A stretch of 64,000 nucleotides of DNA from Atriophallophorus winterbourni (GCA_013407085.1 JACCGJ010025963.1:1-64000), one strand, 5' to 3'; positions 12,055 through 24,080 are shown, numbered from the stretch's first letter. Numbers and translations are program-made. Notes: generated by a model not told the origin, from the letters alone.

Positions 12055-13455
12055 TATTCGTAGATTTATTCATTGATGATATGCAGGTAAAAAACTATGC
12101 TTTACACGACCCAAAAAATCTACATCGGGTCGAATGGTAAATAATATCCAAATATTGTTAGATTACTGTAAACGTGAAAAGCATGCTTGTCCATGTGGAT
12201 ATCTAGTGATTTCTTGAAAACGTCAACGGTTCCCGATTGTACCACATGAATAGGTAAACTGTTCCACAAATTGCACATTGCGAACAGAAAATGCATATTT
12301 GCGTCAGTTCAACCAGATAGGCTGTTGGTAAAGTTTTGATTGGTGACCTCGCAGATTTATGCTATGCGAAATAGGAAAGAAACGACTGCAAGGGTGATTT
12401 GTTTGATTAAGCACTGTCCGAATGAATATTGGTGCTTCTTGTTTCCGTCTGTATTGTGCTGAATGCAAATTCAATGTTATAAGTCTCATTTCGTATAGAT
12501 AATCAGATGGTCCAAGAACGAGTTTTGTCGCTCTGCGCTGTGGAGTTTCCAATAACTGACTATCTTTTTTCAACCAAGTATCCCATACCGGTATACCATA
12601 TTCAACATGAGGACGGATGTACGTTGAAATCAATTTGCAGACAATATTTGGGTTATAGGAACCTAGGACACTTCTAAGGAGACCCAAGTTGTTTTCAGAT
12701 TTGCAGGCAGCCAGTCGACATTGCATTAAGTTTCCTAAGTCTGATTGGATTATCACACCTAAATCTTTTTCGGAGGAGGCGTGTTTAATAACAGTGCGAC
12801 CTAGATAATATTCTTTGCTTAACTTGCTGTTCAGAGATAATAGGATGCATTTCGAAGCATTCAGTGGCATTTCGTTGTCTATGTAGCAAGTGTAAATCAT
12901 ATCGACATCCCGTTGCAGGTTCTGCGTGTCGTCTGTGGAGTTTATCTTGCGCCAAATCTTTGCGTCATCAGCGAAAAAAGCACCGACGACTGCAATACAT
13001 TTGACAAGTCGTTTATATATATTAAAAACAAAAGAGGACTGATCCGTGTGGGACACCCCACGCAACTTTAATGGACTCCGATAGTTAGTTTTTGACACTC
13101 ACGTACATCTCACGAGATATCAATCATTATTTAAACCATGCATGGTGTTCACCCTGTAGGTGGGTAGTTTCGACAAAAGAATTTCGCGATTCACAAGATC
13201 GAAAGATTTTGAGAAATCGATATAAATAACATCCACGGAGTTGCCGGCATAGAGTAGCTCAGACCAAGATTCTTTTGCTAATAGCAAGTTTGTCAGGCAG
13301 GATAGTTTTTTCCTGAATCCATGCTGTGCCTCGGAGATTAAATTATTGATCTCAAATTGATTCCGCAATGCATAAGCTATTATGGACTCCATTAATTTTG
13401 ATAGCACCGATAATAACTCTACCAGGCGATCGTTTGATGGATTATTTCTCTCACC
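12055..13455 (-). mobile_element. CR1-like LINE element C, 5'-truncated RT
   Basis: Minus-strand RT half. Motifs in order: LMESIIAYALRNQFEI, SEAQHGFRKKLSCLTNL, YIDFSKSFDLVNREILLS, FFADDAKIWRKINSTDD (FADD catalytic box), SSEKDLGVII, STYIRPHVEYGIPVWDTWL, RRATKLVLG, ending at 12304. The 3' tail is an imperfect (gaataaat)n near 12055-12076. Family differs from A/D/E and matches element G (20213-22475). The 5' truncation at about 13455 abuts an endonuclease fragment of another LINE; the exact break is visible because the related copy at 38188-38255 continues differently after the shared cgtcggt. Confidence 0.8.
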
Positions 13456-14024
13456 GACGATATTTCCAAGAGAATTTATGTTGTGAAATTTTTCGGAAAA
13501 AAATGAGATAGTGACACAGAGACTGTACTGCGTCCCTAGTTTCAAAAGTTGCTGAACATTATCGTTTGATACACTTACTCCGAATTTCTTTAGAAATTTT
13601 GCACTCGAAACTTTTGTTGCAACAAAAACGCATTGAAATCACCCAATAGCACAACATCATTTTTGATTAGCACGTTTTTGATGACAGTTGCAAGGAGTTG
13701 ATAAAATCGTCTTTTTCAGCACGTATCACAGAGAGTGTCGGTGCAAAAAACATTGAGCAATGCAATTATACTATTGTTGCTTTCGAGATTTAGCGTCCAA
13801 ATCCGTATTCTGCCGGTGCCGAATTGTTCAGCACTATCCCAGGCACTAAAATCTCATATCCTAAACACTTCATTGTTTATGAGAAATATGTTTCTCACGT
13901 ATCTGACGATTCCCACGTTGGACCGAACGTTACAGTTTAACAGTTTCAGAGCCGATCTATCGGGTTTTCATATAATCCAAATTCAATACATATGTCTAGA
14001 AGCCAATGATCTTCATCCGAGATT
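13456..14024 (-). pseudogene. LINE endonuclease fragment (RTE-like), left part of inverted duplicate 1
   Basis: On the minus strand reads SIIALLNVFCTDTL, RFYQLLATVIKNV and VVLLGDFNAF (the GDFN metal-binding motif), then VSVSNDNVQQLL and SFFSEKFHNINS. This order fits the AP endonuclease of RTE-like animal LINEs (FY-L, LLGDFNA, NDNG-LL, T-F). Stops are present. The segment is interrupted at 14024 by the RTE insertion and continues at 17607. A second copy is at 37665-38255 on the other strand. Confidence 0.65.
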
Positions 14025-14048
14025 ACTTACTTACTTTTACTTTTGTGC

Positions 14049-14073
14049 GGCTGGCTCCACGGGTGGATTAGCC
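14049..14073 (-). ncRNA. 3'-terminal hairpin of RTE, overlapping the stop codon
   Basis: On the minus strand: outer stem GGCT/AGCC, internal loop AA on one side and GCC on the other, inner stem TCCAC/GTGGA. The TAA stop codon lies within its 5' side (GCC GGC TAA). Only about 30 nt separate it from the tail. Two short derivatives at 55347-55372 and 59066-59091 keep the same architecture with paired base changes. Likely the recognition structure for the RT; that role is inferred. Confidence 0.6.
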
Positions 14074-14076
14074 GGC

Positions 14077-16980
14077 TTCATTGATGTCTCGGATCGCACC
14101 AGCCCACGCACGTCGATCGGAGGCGAGATCGTTGCAGATCGTGATCCAGTCTCGTTCCCACCTGCGAACTCCGTAGACGGTACGCAGACCCAGGGTGTCT
14201 ACATCCTCTTTCACAGTTGACAGCCAGGTTTTCACTTGACCACCTTGCCGCCGACGCCAGGTGCGAACGGGTTTGGGGTCGAGGACGAGTTTTGGAAGTG
14301 CTGTGTCTGTCTTTCGGAGGACGTGGCCAAACCATTGCAGCCTTCGCCGTTGTATGTGAGCGGAAAGTGGAGATAGTCCGCTGCAACGCTCTCGTACGGC
14401 TGCGTTAGATACTCGGTCAGTATATCGGATGCCCAAGATTACCCTGAGGCACCAATGGTCGAACACTTCTAATGTGCGTACATCCTGTGACCTTAAAGGC
14501 CATGTCTCGCATCCGTAAAGCAGTACAGGGCGGATCGCTGCTTGATAAACACGCGTCTTAGTTTTTAGGCTGATCCCGGGCTTGCGCCAAAGGGTGCCCT
14601 TCAACTGCAAAAACGCATTACGAGCACGATCGACCCTTAACTTCACTTCATCTTTCGCCTGACCATTGGGCAATATACTTGAGCCGAGGTATTTGAAGAC
14701 TGGAACGTATTCAATCGGACAACCCTGGACGCGAAGTGGCTGGATGCCTGGTGTGTCGGTATAAAAAATGCCTTGGTTTTAGCCGCGTTTATCTCAAGAC
14801 CGACTTTCGCGGCAGTGGCACTAATGCGGTCTAAAACGCTTTGCAGCATTTCGGTATTGTCGCCCAGAACGACTATATCGTCAGCGTAGTCAAGGTCGGA
14901 AATCCATAGATTCGTTGAAATTTGCACCCCTTGATAGTCTGTTAACGCCTGGTTCATTATCCAGTATACGACAAAGTTAAACATAACCGGTGATAGCGGG
15001 CAACCTTGCCTGACTCCTGTGTTCAAGTTGAATTCACGCGATTCTTCACCGTAGACACAAACCCGCGCCCTAATAGAGCTGTAATAGGCTCTGATTAGGT
15101 TGACGAGCTTTAATGGAGACCAATCGGATAGCATGATGTCCCATAAACAACCACGGTCTACGGAGTCGAAGGCGGCGCAGAAATAAATAAAGCAAGCTAT
15201 CGTTTGCTGTTGATACCGTGCACGGTGCTCGAGGATCCTGCGAAAAGTAAATATTTGATCTACGCAACCCATCCCAGGGCGAAATCCACCTTGGTTAACT
15301 CTGGTGCGCAGATTTCTTTCGGCGGAGAACCGATTAAGCAGAAGCGTTGCAAACACCTTAGCAGCAGTGTCGATTAGACTTATTCCGCGGTAATTAGAGC
15401 ACACAGATTTATCTCCACGTTTCAGCAGTGGTAGAATGATAGACATTCCCCAGTCTGATGGGAAAACTTTCGTCTCCCAGATCGAACAAAACAGCCGGTG
15501 TAGCGGAGATAATAATACGTCGCCACAGGCTTCATTAAGTTCAACGGAAATTCCGTCCTCACCTGGCGATTTACCATTCTGTATTCGTCGTAAAACACTA
15601 GAGATCTCGTATTTTGATGGTGCCTCGCAGTTGACCGGGTATTCACATCTATTTATCGGAGAAGTGTATACTGCATTGATAGATGACGGGCGGTTCAGTA
15701 GCTGACTGGAGTGCTCAACCCACCTATCTATCTTTTGACGAAGGTCAAATATAATCTGTCCTGATGAGTCTCGAAGATTCGTACAGAAACCACAGCTTCC
15801 AGATGCTCTGCGAATCAGGCGAAACAGTCGTCCATAGTCTCCTATACTTGCTGCGGCTTCCATTTCGGATGCGCTTTCCGCTCAATATAGCTGACGATTC
15901 TTACGGGCTGATCGTGTAGCAGCTCTCCTTAGGAGGCGATAATCAGATGCACCATGCATTCGGGCGTCTCTTGCCCGGACAGAGAGCTCGATGGTGTTCT
16001 GCGAAATCCAATCTCGTTGGCGACGAGAAGCGGTGCCTAGGATTTTTAGTGCCGCAGTCTGAGTAGCGGCCTTCAGTCTGGACCACTGTTGTTCGACTGA
16101 TGCATCACTCCCATCCAACCGCTCAGCGATATCGTCGTTGGGCCGGGTTTACTAAGGCTTCCAAGTTCAAGCGCTTCCTAGGAGTTTTCCTTTAGCGCTT
16201 TAGCATGCGAAGTCGAAGCTTTGCGCGAACAAGTGTGTGATCGGTGCCTGCTGCTTTCCCTGTTTCGGCTCCACGATAGGACCAACAGTCGAGCACCGAA
16301 GACATCCAACGTGCGTGAATTAGAACATAATCGATCTTCTTCGCCGTTCTACCATCATTCGAGTACCATGTGACCAAGTGTTTTTTAGTGTGCTGGAATT
16401 TAGTGTTACAGACGCATAGGTGATTGTGGGCAGCAAACTAGTTCAGTCGATCGCAATTCGCACAGCGCTGCCCTAGGTCAACTTTTCTCGAGATTCGGTT
16501 TGTTGCAGAATCTGCTAATCCTGTACGAGGGTTACAGTCACCGCCACAACCAGTACGTCGTTTCCAGCAACTCTATCGACTACGGATTAAAGTTGGTTAT
16601 AAAAGTCGTCTTTAGTAGTTTGGTCGGCTGTTAGGTTTGGTGCATACACCGAAACGACTGTTATATTTAAAGGGTGACTTCTCAGCCGGACAACCGCGAT
16701 TCTCTGGGATACAGGCACCCATGACATAGTGCTTGTTTAGCATGGTCGCTGAGCGCTATCGCTACTCCATGCTGACCAAATCCATCCTCGGGCCCACTAT
16801 AAAAAAGCCAATAAGTACGATCGACTCCGGGGAACTTGATCGATTTAGATCCGTGACCGGGAAGGCGGGCCTCGTAGGGACAAGCAACATATACTTGGTA
16901 GTCCAATAAAGAGCGCATCGTGATTGCTTGATTACCAACATCTAGCAGTGTCCGTACGTTCTAGCATCCCATATAAAATT
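14077..16980 (-). pseudogene. RTE ORF: AP endonuclease plus reverse transcriptase
   Basis: Single polyprotein. Endonuclease: HPLNITVVSVYAPNLTAD, DDFYNQL, SVVDRVAGNDVLVVA, then HLVTWYSNDGRTAKKIDYVL and GTDHTLVRAKL. RT: RIQNGKSPGEDGISVEL, LIDTAAKVFATLLLNRFS, GGFRPGMGCVDQIFTFRRIL, the A motif FIYFCAAFDSVDR (FCAAFD where many have YDYQKAFD), TGVRQGCPLSPVMFNFV, DLDYADDIVVLG (YADD catalytic box). C-terminal part: RVYQAAIRPVLLYGCETWP and RRRLQWFGHVLR, ending IRDINEAG and stop at about 14067. Lesions include a TGA in place of a Trp codon near 15880 and frameshifts near 14640-14760 and within the endonuclease. The product would act in target-primed reverse transcription. Confidence 0.88.
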
Positions 16981-17616
16981 CCTTAAGGATATTTATGGCC
17001 CCAGGTAGCATACATTTCACCCCAGCCGCTGCGGGATCCAAGGGCGCGTCGCGTCTCGAGAACGCCGTAGCAGAGAGCTGAGATATACGTTGAGACATCA
17101 TCATGAAGTTTCTTGGGGATAGTGTACAAGTGATGTCCCCAGCACCACTTGGTGTTTAATCGAGTACACCTCTCTAGCCTTTGCACAACCAAGTGCAACG
17201 TACATGGCAGCAGGGAGTTGGCAGATAAATGCGCTGTGCACCAGTTATCTACCTACGGGACTTCTATCCGGATTTTTCCTCGAGGTTTTCTCCCGAAGCC
17301 TTTCCCGCAATTGAGTGGATCACAAGGCAGTGGGTTTGGAGTCAGGGTTTTCCTACCCCTACATGAAGTGCCAGTAGCTGACGAGCTCCATCTGCTCGGA
17401 GCAAACTGGTTTTAAGGCGCCAGTCACCCGCCTTCGCCCCTTTTCCTGTCAGTAAGAGCAGTTCCACCGGGCTTCCGAAAGCCACTCGTGCAGGCCAGGA
17501 GTTGAACTTGGTTGTCAGAGGCTATTTAAGACGCACGCCACGTTGGAGCATTTTGCAGATAGAAGGTGGCTCATTCCTACTACCACCCCCCGCTGTAACA
17601 ACCTTTATCCGAGATT

Positions 17617-18260
17617 GGAATAATACAAATTACATTTCCACTTGAGAAACCTGAACTGAGCTTTTGTTATAGTGATCTGGTTCACGAGAGCTCGATCCGT
17701 ATAAGATTAGGTTAGATTGGATTTTGACGTAAGTTGGTTAACATTTGAGAATCATGCATCCCTTCAAGCGCAAACATTTGAGGCAAAACGTGAGAATTAT
17801 CAACTTAGAATGAGTCGAATATCTCCAAATACTTTCTTAGTGCACGAGTGAAGCACATTACTATCATGTCATTCATACATTTGAAGTGTCTGTTTTAAAG
17901 AAATGCGCATACGGATCTTGATCGGCGAACATATTTCCATTTACCTCGAACTTCTGTTACGCTTGTGGTTGGCTCTGCAAATGCAAATCATCTTCCAAGA
18001 TAAATTTAATTATTCACGTCCAACCTAGACAGCCCCCTTTGAAATTTTGTTCTAGTCATAGAGAACGCAGTCCTTATACGATCAGTCGGATATCATATTT
18101 CCGACAAAACTTTCGTCGGTACTTTTATGCAGCCCGTGTATGCTTATTGTGGAAATGTTTACACCAAGAAATTGCCATATAACCGAATGTAATTCTCTTC
18201 AAAGAAATGTTACAATTTTATACTGAATAATACTTTAAGCCCTCATTGTCCGCTATTGAC
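17617..18260 (+). pseudogene. CR1 RT C-terminal fragment, within inverted duplicate 1
   Basis: Near 18085-18200 reads RRYFYAARVCLLWKC, the conserved CR1 thumb motif (RRYFYSVRVCFLWN in element A). Upstream is too decayed to trace. It faces away from the endonuclease fragment at 13456-14024, with which it was contiguous before the RTE inserted. The same arrangement is found inverted at 37000-37600. Confidence 0.6.
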
Positions 18261-19300
18261 ACAATTGCAATTAAAAATAATATCCAAACATTCATTTCCG
18301 ACCTACAATTCTTCTCTCCATTTCAAACTTCGTCTTAGTTTCACTCCTCTTTTAACCTCATTGATGCTGACACAAAATAATATTTTGTTTAAATTTTATA
18401 CGAACATTCTATTGTATTGCGGATCGTTTTGCGTTAATCCATCATAAATATAAATTTTTTATAAATTAATTGATAAAATTGCATCCATTTGAAACGCGCA
18501 TAAAATATGCGACGTAGAATAACCCCTCAGTCATCATACAACTCCAGCCATTTAGAAAGGATGCTGTTGTTCAGCACGTAGTTCTCGGATTAGTTATCAG
18601 TTTCTGTGTTCATGCTTAACAAAATTACGTCTTTAAAAAGAACTGCGTTATCACCTTCTTGCCAGTTTCAGGTGAAACAGCAGCATTTTTCTAAAAGGTC
18701 AAGCAGTATATAGAACGATTATGTAATTTGTTTTTATCCTTTTTGTTTTTCATGAGTTCAGTCACAATGAACCAAAGAATGTCTAATCTGATGCCAAAAT
18801 ATGTAATTTTCGTATTTTGATCAAGATGCAAAATTTATGGATGAAAAAGAAATTATCTAAATAATATCACGATGTCAAGTTTTAAGTACAATAGTATAGA
18901 CGTGTAAATGATTGGAATAGGTCCTCATGACTCGCTGAATGCACATATATCAATAAATGTGGGTACCGTGTATGAGTCACGATATTTTAAAAAGACTCGC
19001 CACACATGCATCAAACCAAAATAACTGCGGCGTATACATTTGTGTGGGCTATTTCTAAATTGCAACGATGACCTCAGATGTGGCTAACAGATTAATTTGA
19101 AATAAGTTATCCGTTTGGCTGGGAATTAGTTGTACGAACTTTGCATGCAAGCATAAGATCTCCTTGAAAGAATGCCGCCACGATACAAAAGCAGAAAGCG
19201 GTCTGAGCGAGACCAGGGTACGAAGGATTAAATGGTTGGCAACGTCATCCGCAATCGAAGGATATGCTATTTTAAGTTTGATTTAACGCGCCTATTGAAG
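18261..19300. other. AT-rich part of inverted duplicate 1, no coding
   Basis: Matches 35990-36840 in reverse orientation (for example atgcatcaaaccaaaataac and aactttgcatgcaag). No coding motif seen; it may be a LINE 3' UTR plus adjoining unique DNA. Confidence 0.5.
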
Positions 19301-19524
19301 TGAGGTCTTTCAACGTACCCTTTGATATAAGATTGGTTGAAAAATCAGATCGAAATGACAACCGTTGCAGACATATTTCACTTGAATATTGTGATCACTA
19401 GGTGATTCAACGCTGAGTGATCGCCTGTTTAAATCGATTTGTGTTTCTGATATTAGATCAACCAAACGAAGAAGATATCTCCCCGCGTGGCAAGCATACA
19501 CACCGTTTTTTTATTGCTTCATCC

Positions 19525-19740
19525 ATGAGTTCATCCTGTCAAGTTATAATCGCGTACACCGACAACAAAAAAGTAGCCGAATGTAAAAACGCGTTGATTA
19601 AGCACATGACAAATAACAAAGCAAGCACCCATCTTAAATATGCAAAAGAAACAATCAAAACACTGATCTGCAAACCTATCAGAATCGGACGACACTTCGA
19701 TTTGATTTGTCAGCCGATTTCGTGCCAACAGGTACACTGT
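19525..19740 (-). repeat. LTR-like dispersed repeat, copy 1
   Basis: Minus-strand sequence starts TGTTGGCACGAAATCG and shares tgacaaatca and the following block with repeats at 54584-54786 and 58565-58740. It is preceded (19742-19790) by tgcaattca-caatatcg, also found upstream of the 54.5-kb copy and at 35950, suggesting the internal 3' end of an LTR element. It sits inside inverted duplicate 1 but not duplicate 2. Confidence 0.5.
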
Positions 19741-20212
19741 AAGCTTCGCCGCCCATAGCTCATTTAAACGATATTGTTGAATTGCATATCTTATTACTAC
19801 GCAATAATAATTTTTTTGGGTAGAGAAATTAGGACTGGATGACTTGAACGGTGATCATTCAATGTAGCGAGACAAATCGTATGTAGAGAGAGGATGAGGA
19901 TACGCTGCAGGTTGATAAACAAAATGCCTATATACCGTGACATTCAAATGTCAATAAGCTGGGAGATCGTGACTCTGATTCTGTGATTACACTATAACAG
20001 GTTTACTTGACTGGTAGAGTAAGCATAGTTCCAAATCCTACGATTTCATTGTTCGAACGATCACTTCATAATACAATCCGAGACCATCAGTGATTGTGCA
20101 ACGATTGAAATTTAACATCCGAGTTCAGTCTGAAGTAGAATCTGTTGTGAATTTTGTGGCTAAACTGAGGCGACTGGTTGAATTTTGTGCATTTGAAGCA
20201 GCTCGGGGTGAC

Positions 20213-22475
20213 ATTATGTACGTTGAAATCAATTTGCAGACAATATTGGGTTAAACGAACCTAGGACTCTTCTATGGAGAACCAAGTTGCTTTCATCTAT
20301 GCAGAAAGCTAGTCGACATTGCGTTGAGTTTCCTAAGTCTGATTGGATAACCACGCCTTAATCGTTTTCGTAGGAGGCGGGTTTAATAACGGGTAGATAA
20401 TATTCTTTTCTCAACTTGCTTTTCAGAGACAATAGGATGCATTTTAAAGCATTCAGTGGCATTTCGTTGTCTAGGAAACATGTATAAATCCTATCGAGAT
20501 CCCGTTGCAGGTTCTGGGTGTCTTCTGTGTAGTTTATCTTGCGACAAAGCTTTGCGTCATCAGCGAAAAAAGCATCGACGACTTCAATATAGTAGGCAAT
20601 TCGATTATATATATTAAAAACAAAAGCGGTCTAAGGACTGATCCTTGTGGGACACCACGAGCAACTTTAATCGACTCGGATATTTCGTTTTGACTCTCAC
20701 GTACATCTCACGAGATATCAACCTTTCTTTTATCCATGCATGGTGCTAACCATGTACTCCGTAGGTGAGTAGTTTCGACGAAATTATTTCGTGATTCACA
20801 CGATCGAAAGCTTTTGAGAAATCAATATAAATCACGTCAATGGAGTTGCCAGCATTTAGTAGCTCAGACGAAGTTTCTTTTGCTAATTGCAAGTTTGTCA
20901 GGCAAGATCGTTTTTTTTTGCTGAATCCATATTGTGCCTCGGAGATTAAATTATTGATCTTAAAGTCATTCCGCAAGGCATTAACTAATGGTGACTCCAT
21001 TACTTTTGATAGCACTGGTAATAACGCTATCGGGCGATAGTTTAATGGATTATTTCTCTTGCCACCCTTTTAGATGGGACTAATCAGGGTAGATTTCCAA
21101 TTTTCTGATACAAAGCTCTGCTCGAACATCATCGTGAATACGCCAGATATCGGTATTGCCAACTCGGAAGATGGATTGTACAAAATGTTTGCGTGTATAA
21201 TGTCTACACCGGGCGAGCCTGTTCTCTTTATCTTTATTAATTTTGTTTGAGCAACATTGGGGGGAAACTCCGCACCGTGAAGAATTGGCAGGCTGCAGCT
21301 GTCAGAGTTTAATGGCTGTCCATGGGTCGACACTTGTGAGAAAAAACGGATGCGAATTGTTGACGTAAAACGTTAGCACAGTATTTAAATGACGTCACTA
21401 TACAAGTACCAGAGGCCACTGGCAGTATTCCAAGTTTAACATTTCGGAGGTCGTTGACGTGTTTATACAATGCTTTGGGATTTATAATGAATTTTTTCGA
21501 CTAGACTGATTTGGTAATCTTTTCTGTCTTTTCGAATGAGAGAGACACCCTTTATTGCAAAGTTATGCCAGACGGATCTTCCAAGTATTTGGACCAGGCA
21601 TTGTCACGCTTACACATCCATTTCCGAGTTCTGCTTCTAAGATGCTTTTTCGGATGCTGTTTGCTGGATATTATTTTCATCTTCGTTGATAAACCAATGA
21701 TAATACTTAGTTAGCTGATTTGAGTTCAAGGAAATCCCATCGATTTGCAGTAGTAAGTGCTCGAATTGAGTCATAGTTCACAGTTGTATACGTTCGCTGA
21801 GTATTTCCCGAAGGTTTATATTGATAAAAAATAATCAATTATCATGACAACATGATCACTTAATCCGAGTGGAGCTATACAGGAAACAGATTCTATCATG
21901 ATTTCTTCGTTTTTAAGTATGAGGTCCAGGGTAGATGGGGTTTGTTCAGATCGAATTCGCGTTGGTTGAATGAATCGTCAACTTTAATGTGTGTTGCAAG
22001 GGTCGGTACATTAAAATCGCCGAGGAGGAGCGAATGTGAATATGTGGGCTTCAATGCAAAATGTATTGCATTAGAAAGCACAGTGTCGGTGGCAGATGAT
22101 GAAGAAGGGGGTCGATATATCAATGCTAAGAGGCACTTACGTTTATCATGTAAGTCAAAAGAGCAAAACAATGTATCTAGGACATCTAACTCGGGGGAGA
22201 GAAGTATAGTGCAGTTGATGCTTTCATGTAATTAGAGGAGGACACCGCCACCTTTTGTTGCTCGATCATTTCTGTGAATCATCATATGTGGGATTTTGAG
22301 TTCAGAGTCGCGTATAGAATTATTCAACCAGGTTTTTGTCACTGCAATCAAATCCAAAGACGCCACGGACGCACGCGAATACAGTTCAGTGAACTTGCCC
22401 AGAGAGCCTTGACCGATGGTGTAACAGCATGGTAGAGATTTGATTTTTGTTGCAGAAGAAGTGTTCATAGTAGTG
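20213..22475 (-). mobile_element. CR1-like LINE element G, endonuclease to partial RT
   Basis: Same family as element C. Minus strand, 5' to 3': TKTWLNNSIRDSELKIPHMM, RATKGGGVLL, LALIYRPPSSSS, LLLGDFNVPTL, then RTGSPGVDIIHANIL, YRPIALLPMLSKVMES, SEAQYGFSKKKRSCLTNL, YIDFSKAFDRVNHEI, and a FADD-region near 20560. It stops abruptly at about 20213, so the RT C-terminus and tail are missing. Several frameshifts. A long (TA)n abuts the 5' side at 22478. Confidence 0.82.
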
Positions 22476-22476
22476 G

Positions 22477-22477
<1 letters not shown>

Positions 22478-22544
<67 letters not shown>

Positions 22545-22545
22545 G
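22478..22545. repeat. (TA)n microsatellite, about 68 bp
   Basis: Uninterrupted TA dinucleotides directly upstream of the endonuclease of element G. Confidence 0.97.
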
Positions 22546-22689
22546 AAACGCGTGCGATTAGGCCTGGCGTAATGCGGACACCAGGGTGGAACATATTGTG
22601 ATTAATGTTGGATATGACACACCTAAACGTTTCCGGCACTACTGGTCATGGTGTACCTGTCGTTGTGTCGCGGATTATGTTCCGCGTGT

Positions 22690-22880
22690 ACCGTCTAAGG
22701 AGAGTTGTTTGCTCTTCACATTGGTGTTGCACAATTTCTCGTGGACGTTATTACGCTTGCTCTGAAGTTTATCCAGTTCCCTACGACCAACCGTGGGGCT
22801 GACATTGATGGCGTCAATGGAAGATCTGGGCAAGTAATCAGCAACCTCGTTTTTGAATCCGCGTGTACTGCGGGATGTAG
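22690..22880 (-). pseudogene. Possible ORF1 fragment of element G
   Basis: Minus-strand frame reads GFKNEVADYLPRSSIDAINV, SPTVGRRELDKLQSKRNN and KLCNTNVKSKQLS, a charged, helix-prone sequence. Its place upstream of the element G endonuclease suggests ORF1, but it lacks the zinc finger and RRM-like motifs of the other family. Confidence 0.35.
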
Positions 22881-23320
22881 ATCAATAATCGTATTTCACG
22901 TGGATTGTACTTAGCAGAAGCGGAGAATAGCGCGTAGGTCAATGGATGTTATATATGAGTATCTCAAATTTATGTCCTTCCAACAAGTGACTGTGTCTAA
23001 TACTGAAATACTGCCAGATGTTCGCGACCAAACGTGCTATACGTTTACTCTGCTGGTTATAGCTTCTTTGAAATCAACGCAACTCGTATTACTTGACGTT
23101 CTTTATTCGTAGTACCACGCAACCTCAAGCGACATATGATGCGTCTGTTGATCGACGTGTGTCAGCAACACCATTTGGACTAATATCTTCTTGATTTTTT
23201 TGAAAGCTTATCTACCTGACTCGTTCATTCGGAAATGATTTTTGTCCAGATTCAATAGGTCCGTCAGGGGTTAACATATATCTGAACACTTTGGAATGAA
23301 GCCACGATAGTAGTTGAAAA
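22881..23320. other. Unassigned stretch
   Basis: No recognised motif in either strand. Confidence 0.3.
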
Positions 23321-23329
23321 TGCCTTAAA

Positions 23330-24080
23330 ACCCATGCAGCTTGAAGCAGAAGAAGAATAAAGAAGAAGAAAAATGGCTTTATTTGAGTACACGAATTTTC
23401 AACGATACTATTAATTCGGCCACACAAAATAAAATGTACATTTTTTTAAAAGACATGTCAAATAAGGATGATCCCACTTCAGTTATTTTACTGTCAGTTT
23501 CTTCCTCAAATCGAGAATAACTTTTGTATGATCTACTATATATCGAGCCAGGTAATGAATAAAAGAATTTTTGAACTTCTCAGTTCTTGCATACGGGACG
23601 ATATGTTGACTACGCGTAGCTGGGAACGATCTGCAAGCCATAAGGACCTTATGCAGTGGGTGTGCATTATCAGACGATATGACTCTGACCAATCTGTCAC
23701 ATTCACGAAAGTGGCGTTCGACGATCATATCACCAATTAACTCGGTACAGGAAGAGCTCAATCTTGAAATTAATTTGATTCCTCTTCTGATCATCAAAAA
23801 CTCCTTTTCAAAAAAGACCAGGAAAAATTGAGGGGATGCGTAGAATAAAATGGGAACAATGCAGAAAAAAACATCTAACTCCATCAGGAGGAACAGCTAA
23901 TGAACGCAGACGTAAGGCGTAAAATGATGACCTTCTGATTTTCGAGTACGGTGCAGTCACATGATCGGTCCATTTGAGACTCTGTGATAAACTGACGCCA
24001 AGATACTTGAAACATGCGCTTCTTCTGAATTTCGAGCCATGGAAGGAAATCGTGAGAATTCCTTCAAGCAATGTAATGAA
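23330..24080 (-). mobile_element. LINE fragment J (RT C-terminus and 3' tail)
   Basis: Minus strand: FRRSACFKYLGVSLSQSLKW, SKIRRSSFYALRLRSLAVP, FPGLFEKEFLMIRRGIKLI, MIVERHFRECDRLV, NAHPLHKVLMACRS, and HYLARYIVDHTKVILDLRKK, ending at 23483. This is the region after the RT YxDD box in a LINE family seen widely in flatworms. One frameshift near 23808-23884. The 3' UTR ends in an (ttcttc)n-type tail at about 23335-23375, and its last 50 nt (ttcgtg-ac, aataaag-catt) resemble the end of the LINE at 42960-43490. 5' truncated near 24080. Confidence 0.75.

Larger units (their letters stand above)
14025..17606 (-). mobile_element. RTE-like LINE, 3.58 kb, with 10-bp target duplication
   Basis: Flanked by atccgagatt at 14015-14024 and 17607-17616. 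On the minus strand the 5' end begins aaaggttgttacagcgggg, followed by a GC-richer leader, one long ORF (endonuclease, RT), a stop, a small hairpin (14049-14073) and a (taag)n-type tail. The inverted duplicate at 37610-37690 lacks it and shows the empty site. Base composition is visibly richer in GC than the flanks, consistent with a younger insertion. Its clade looks like the flatworm RTE elements; a close name cannot be assigned without a search. Confidence 0.92.
13456..20005 (+). repeat. Inverted duplication, copy 1 (interrupted)
   Basis: Pieces 13456-14024, 17607-19290, 19742-19790 and 19815-20005 match, in reversed order and opposite strand, 37665-38255, 35990-37610, 35940-35990 and 35000-35200. 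The match includes junctions between unrelated LINE fragments, so a composite segment was duplicated rather than one element family inserting twice. Copy 1 additionally carries the RTE (14025-17606) and an LTR-like repeat (19530-19740). Divergence is visible throughout, so the event is old. Confidence 0.8.

Noticed and set aside
13735..14220. 161-codon plus-strand frame
   Set aside because: Antisense to the LINE endonuclease fragment and to the RTE 3' end; spans the insertion junction.
15761..15785. ctgatgag near cgaag in the RTE, hammerhead-like
   Set aside because: Antisense to conserved RTE ORF sequence; no stem I or III can be drawn.
19417..19758. 113-codon plus-strand frame
   Set aside because: Antisense to an LTR-like repeat; lysine-rich from base composition.
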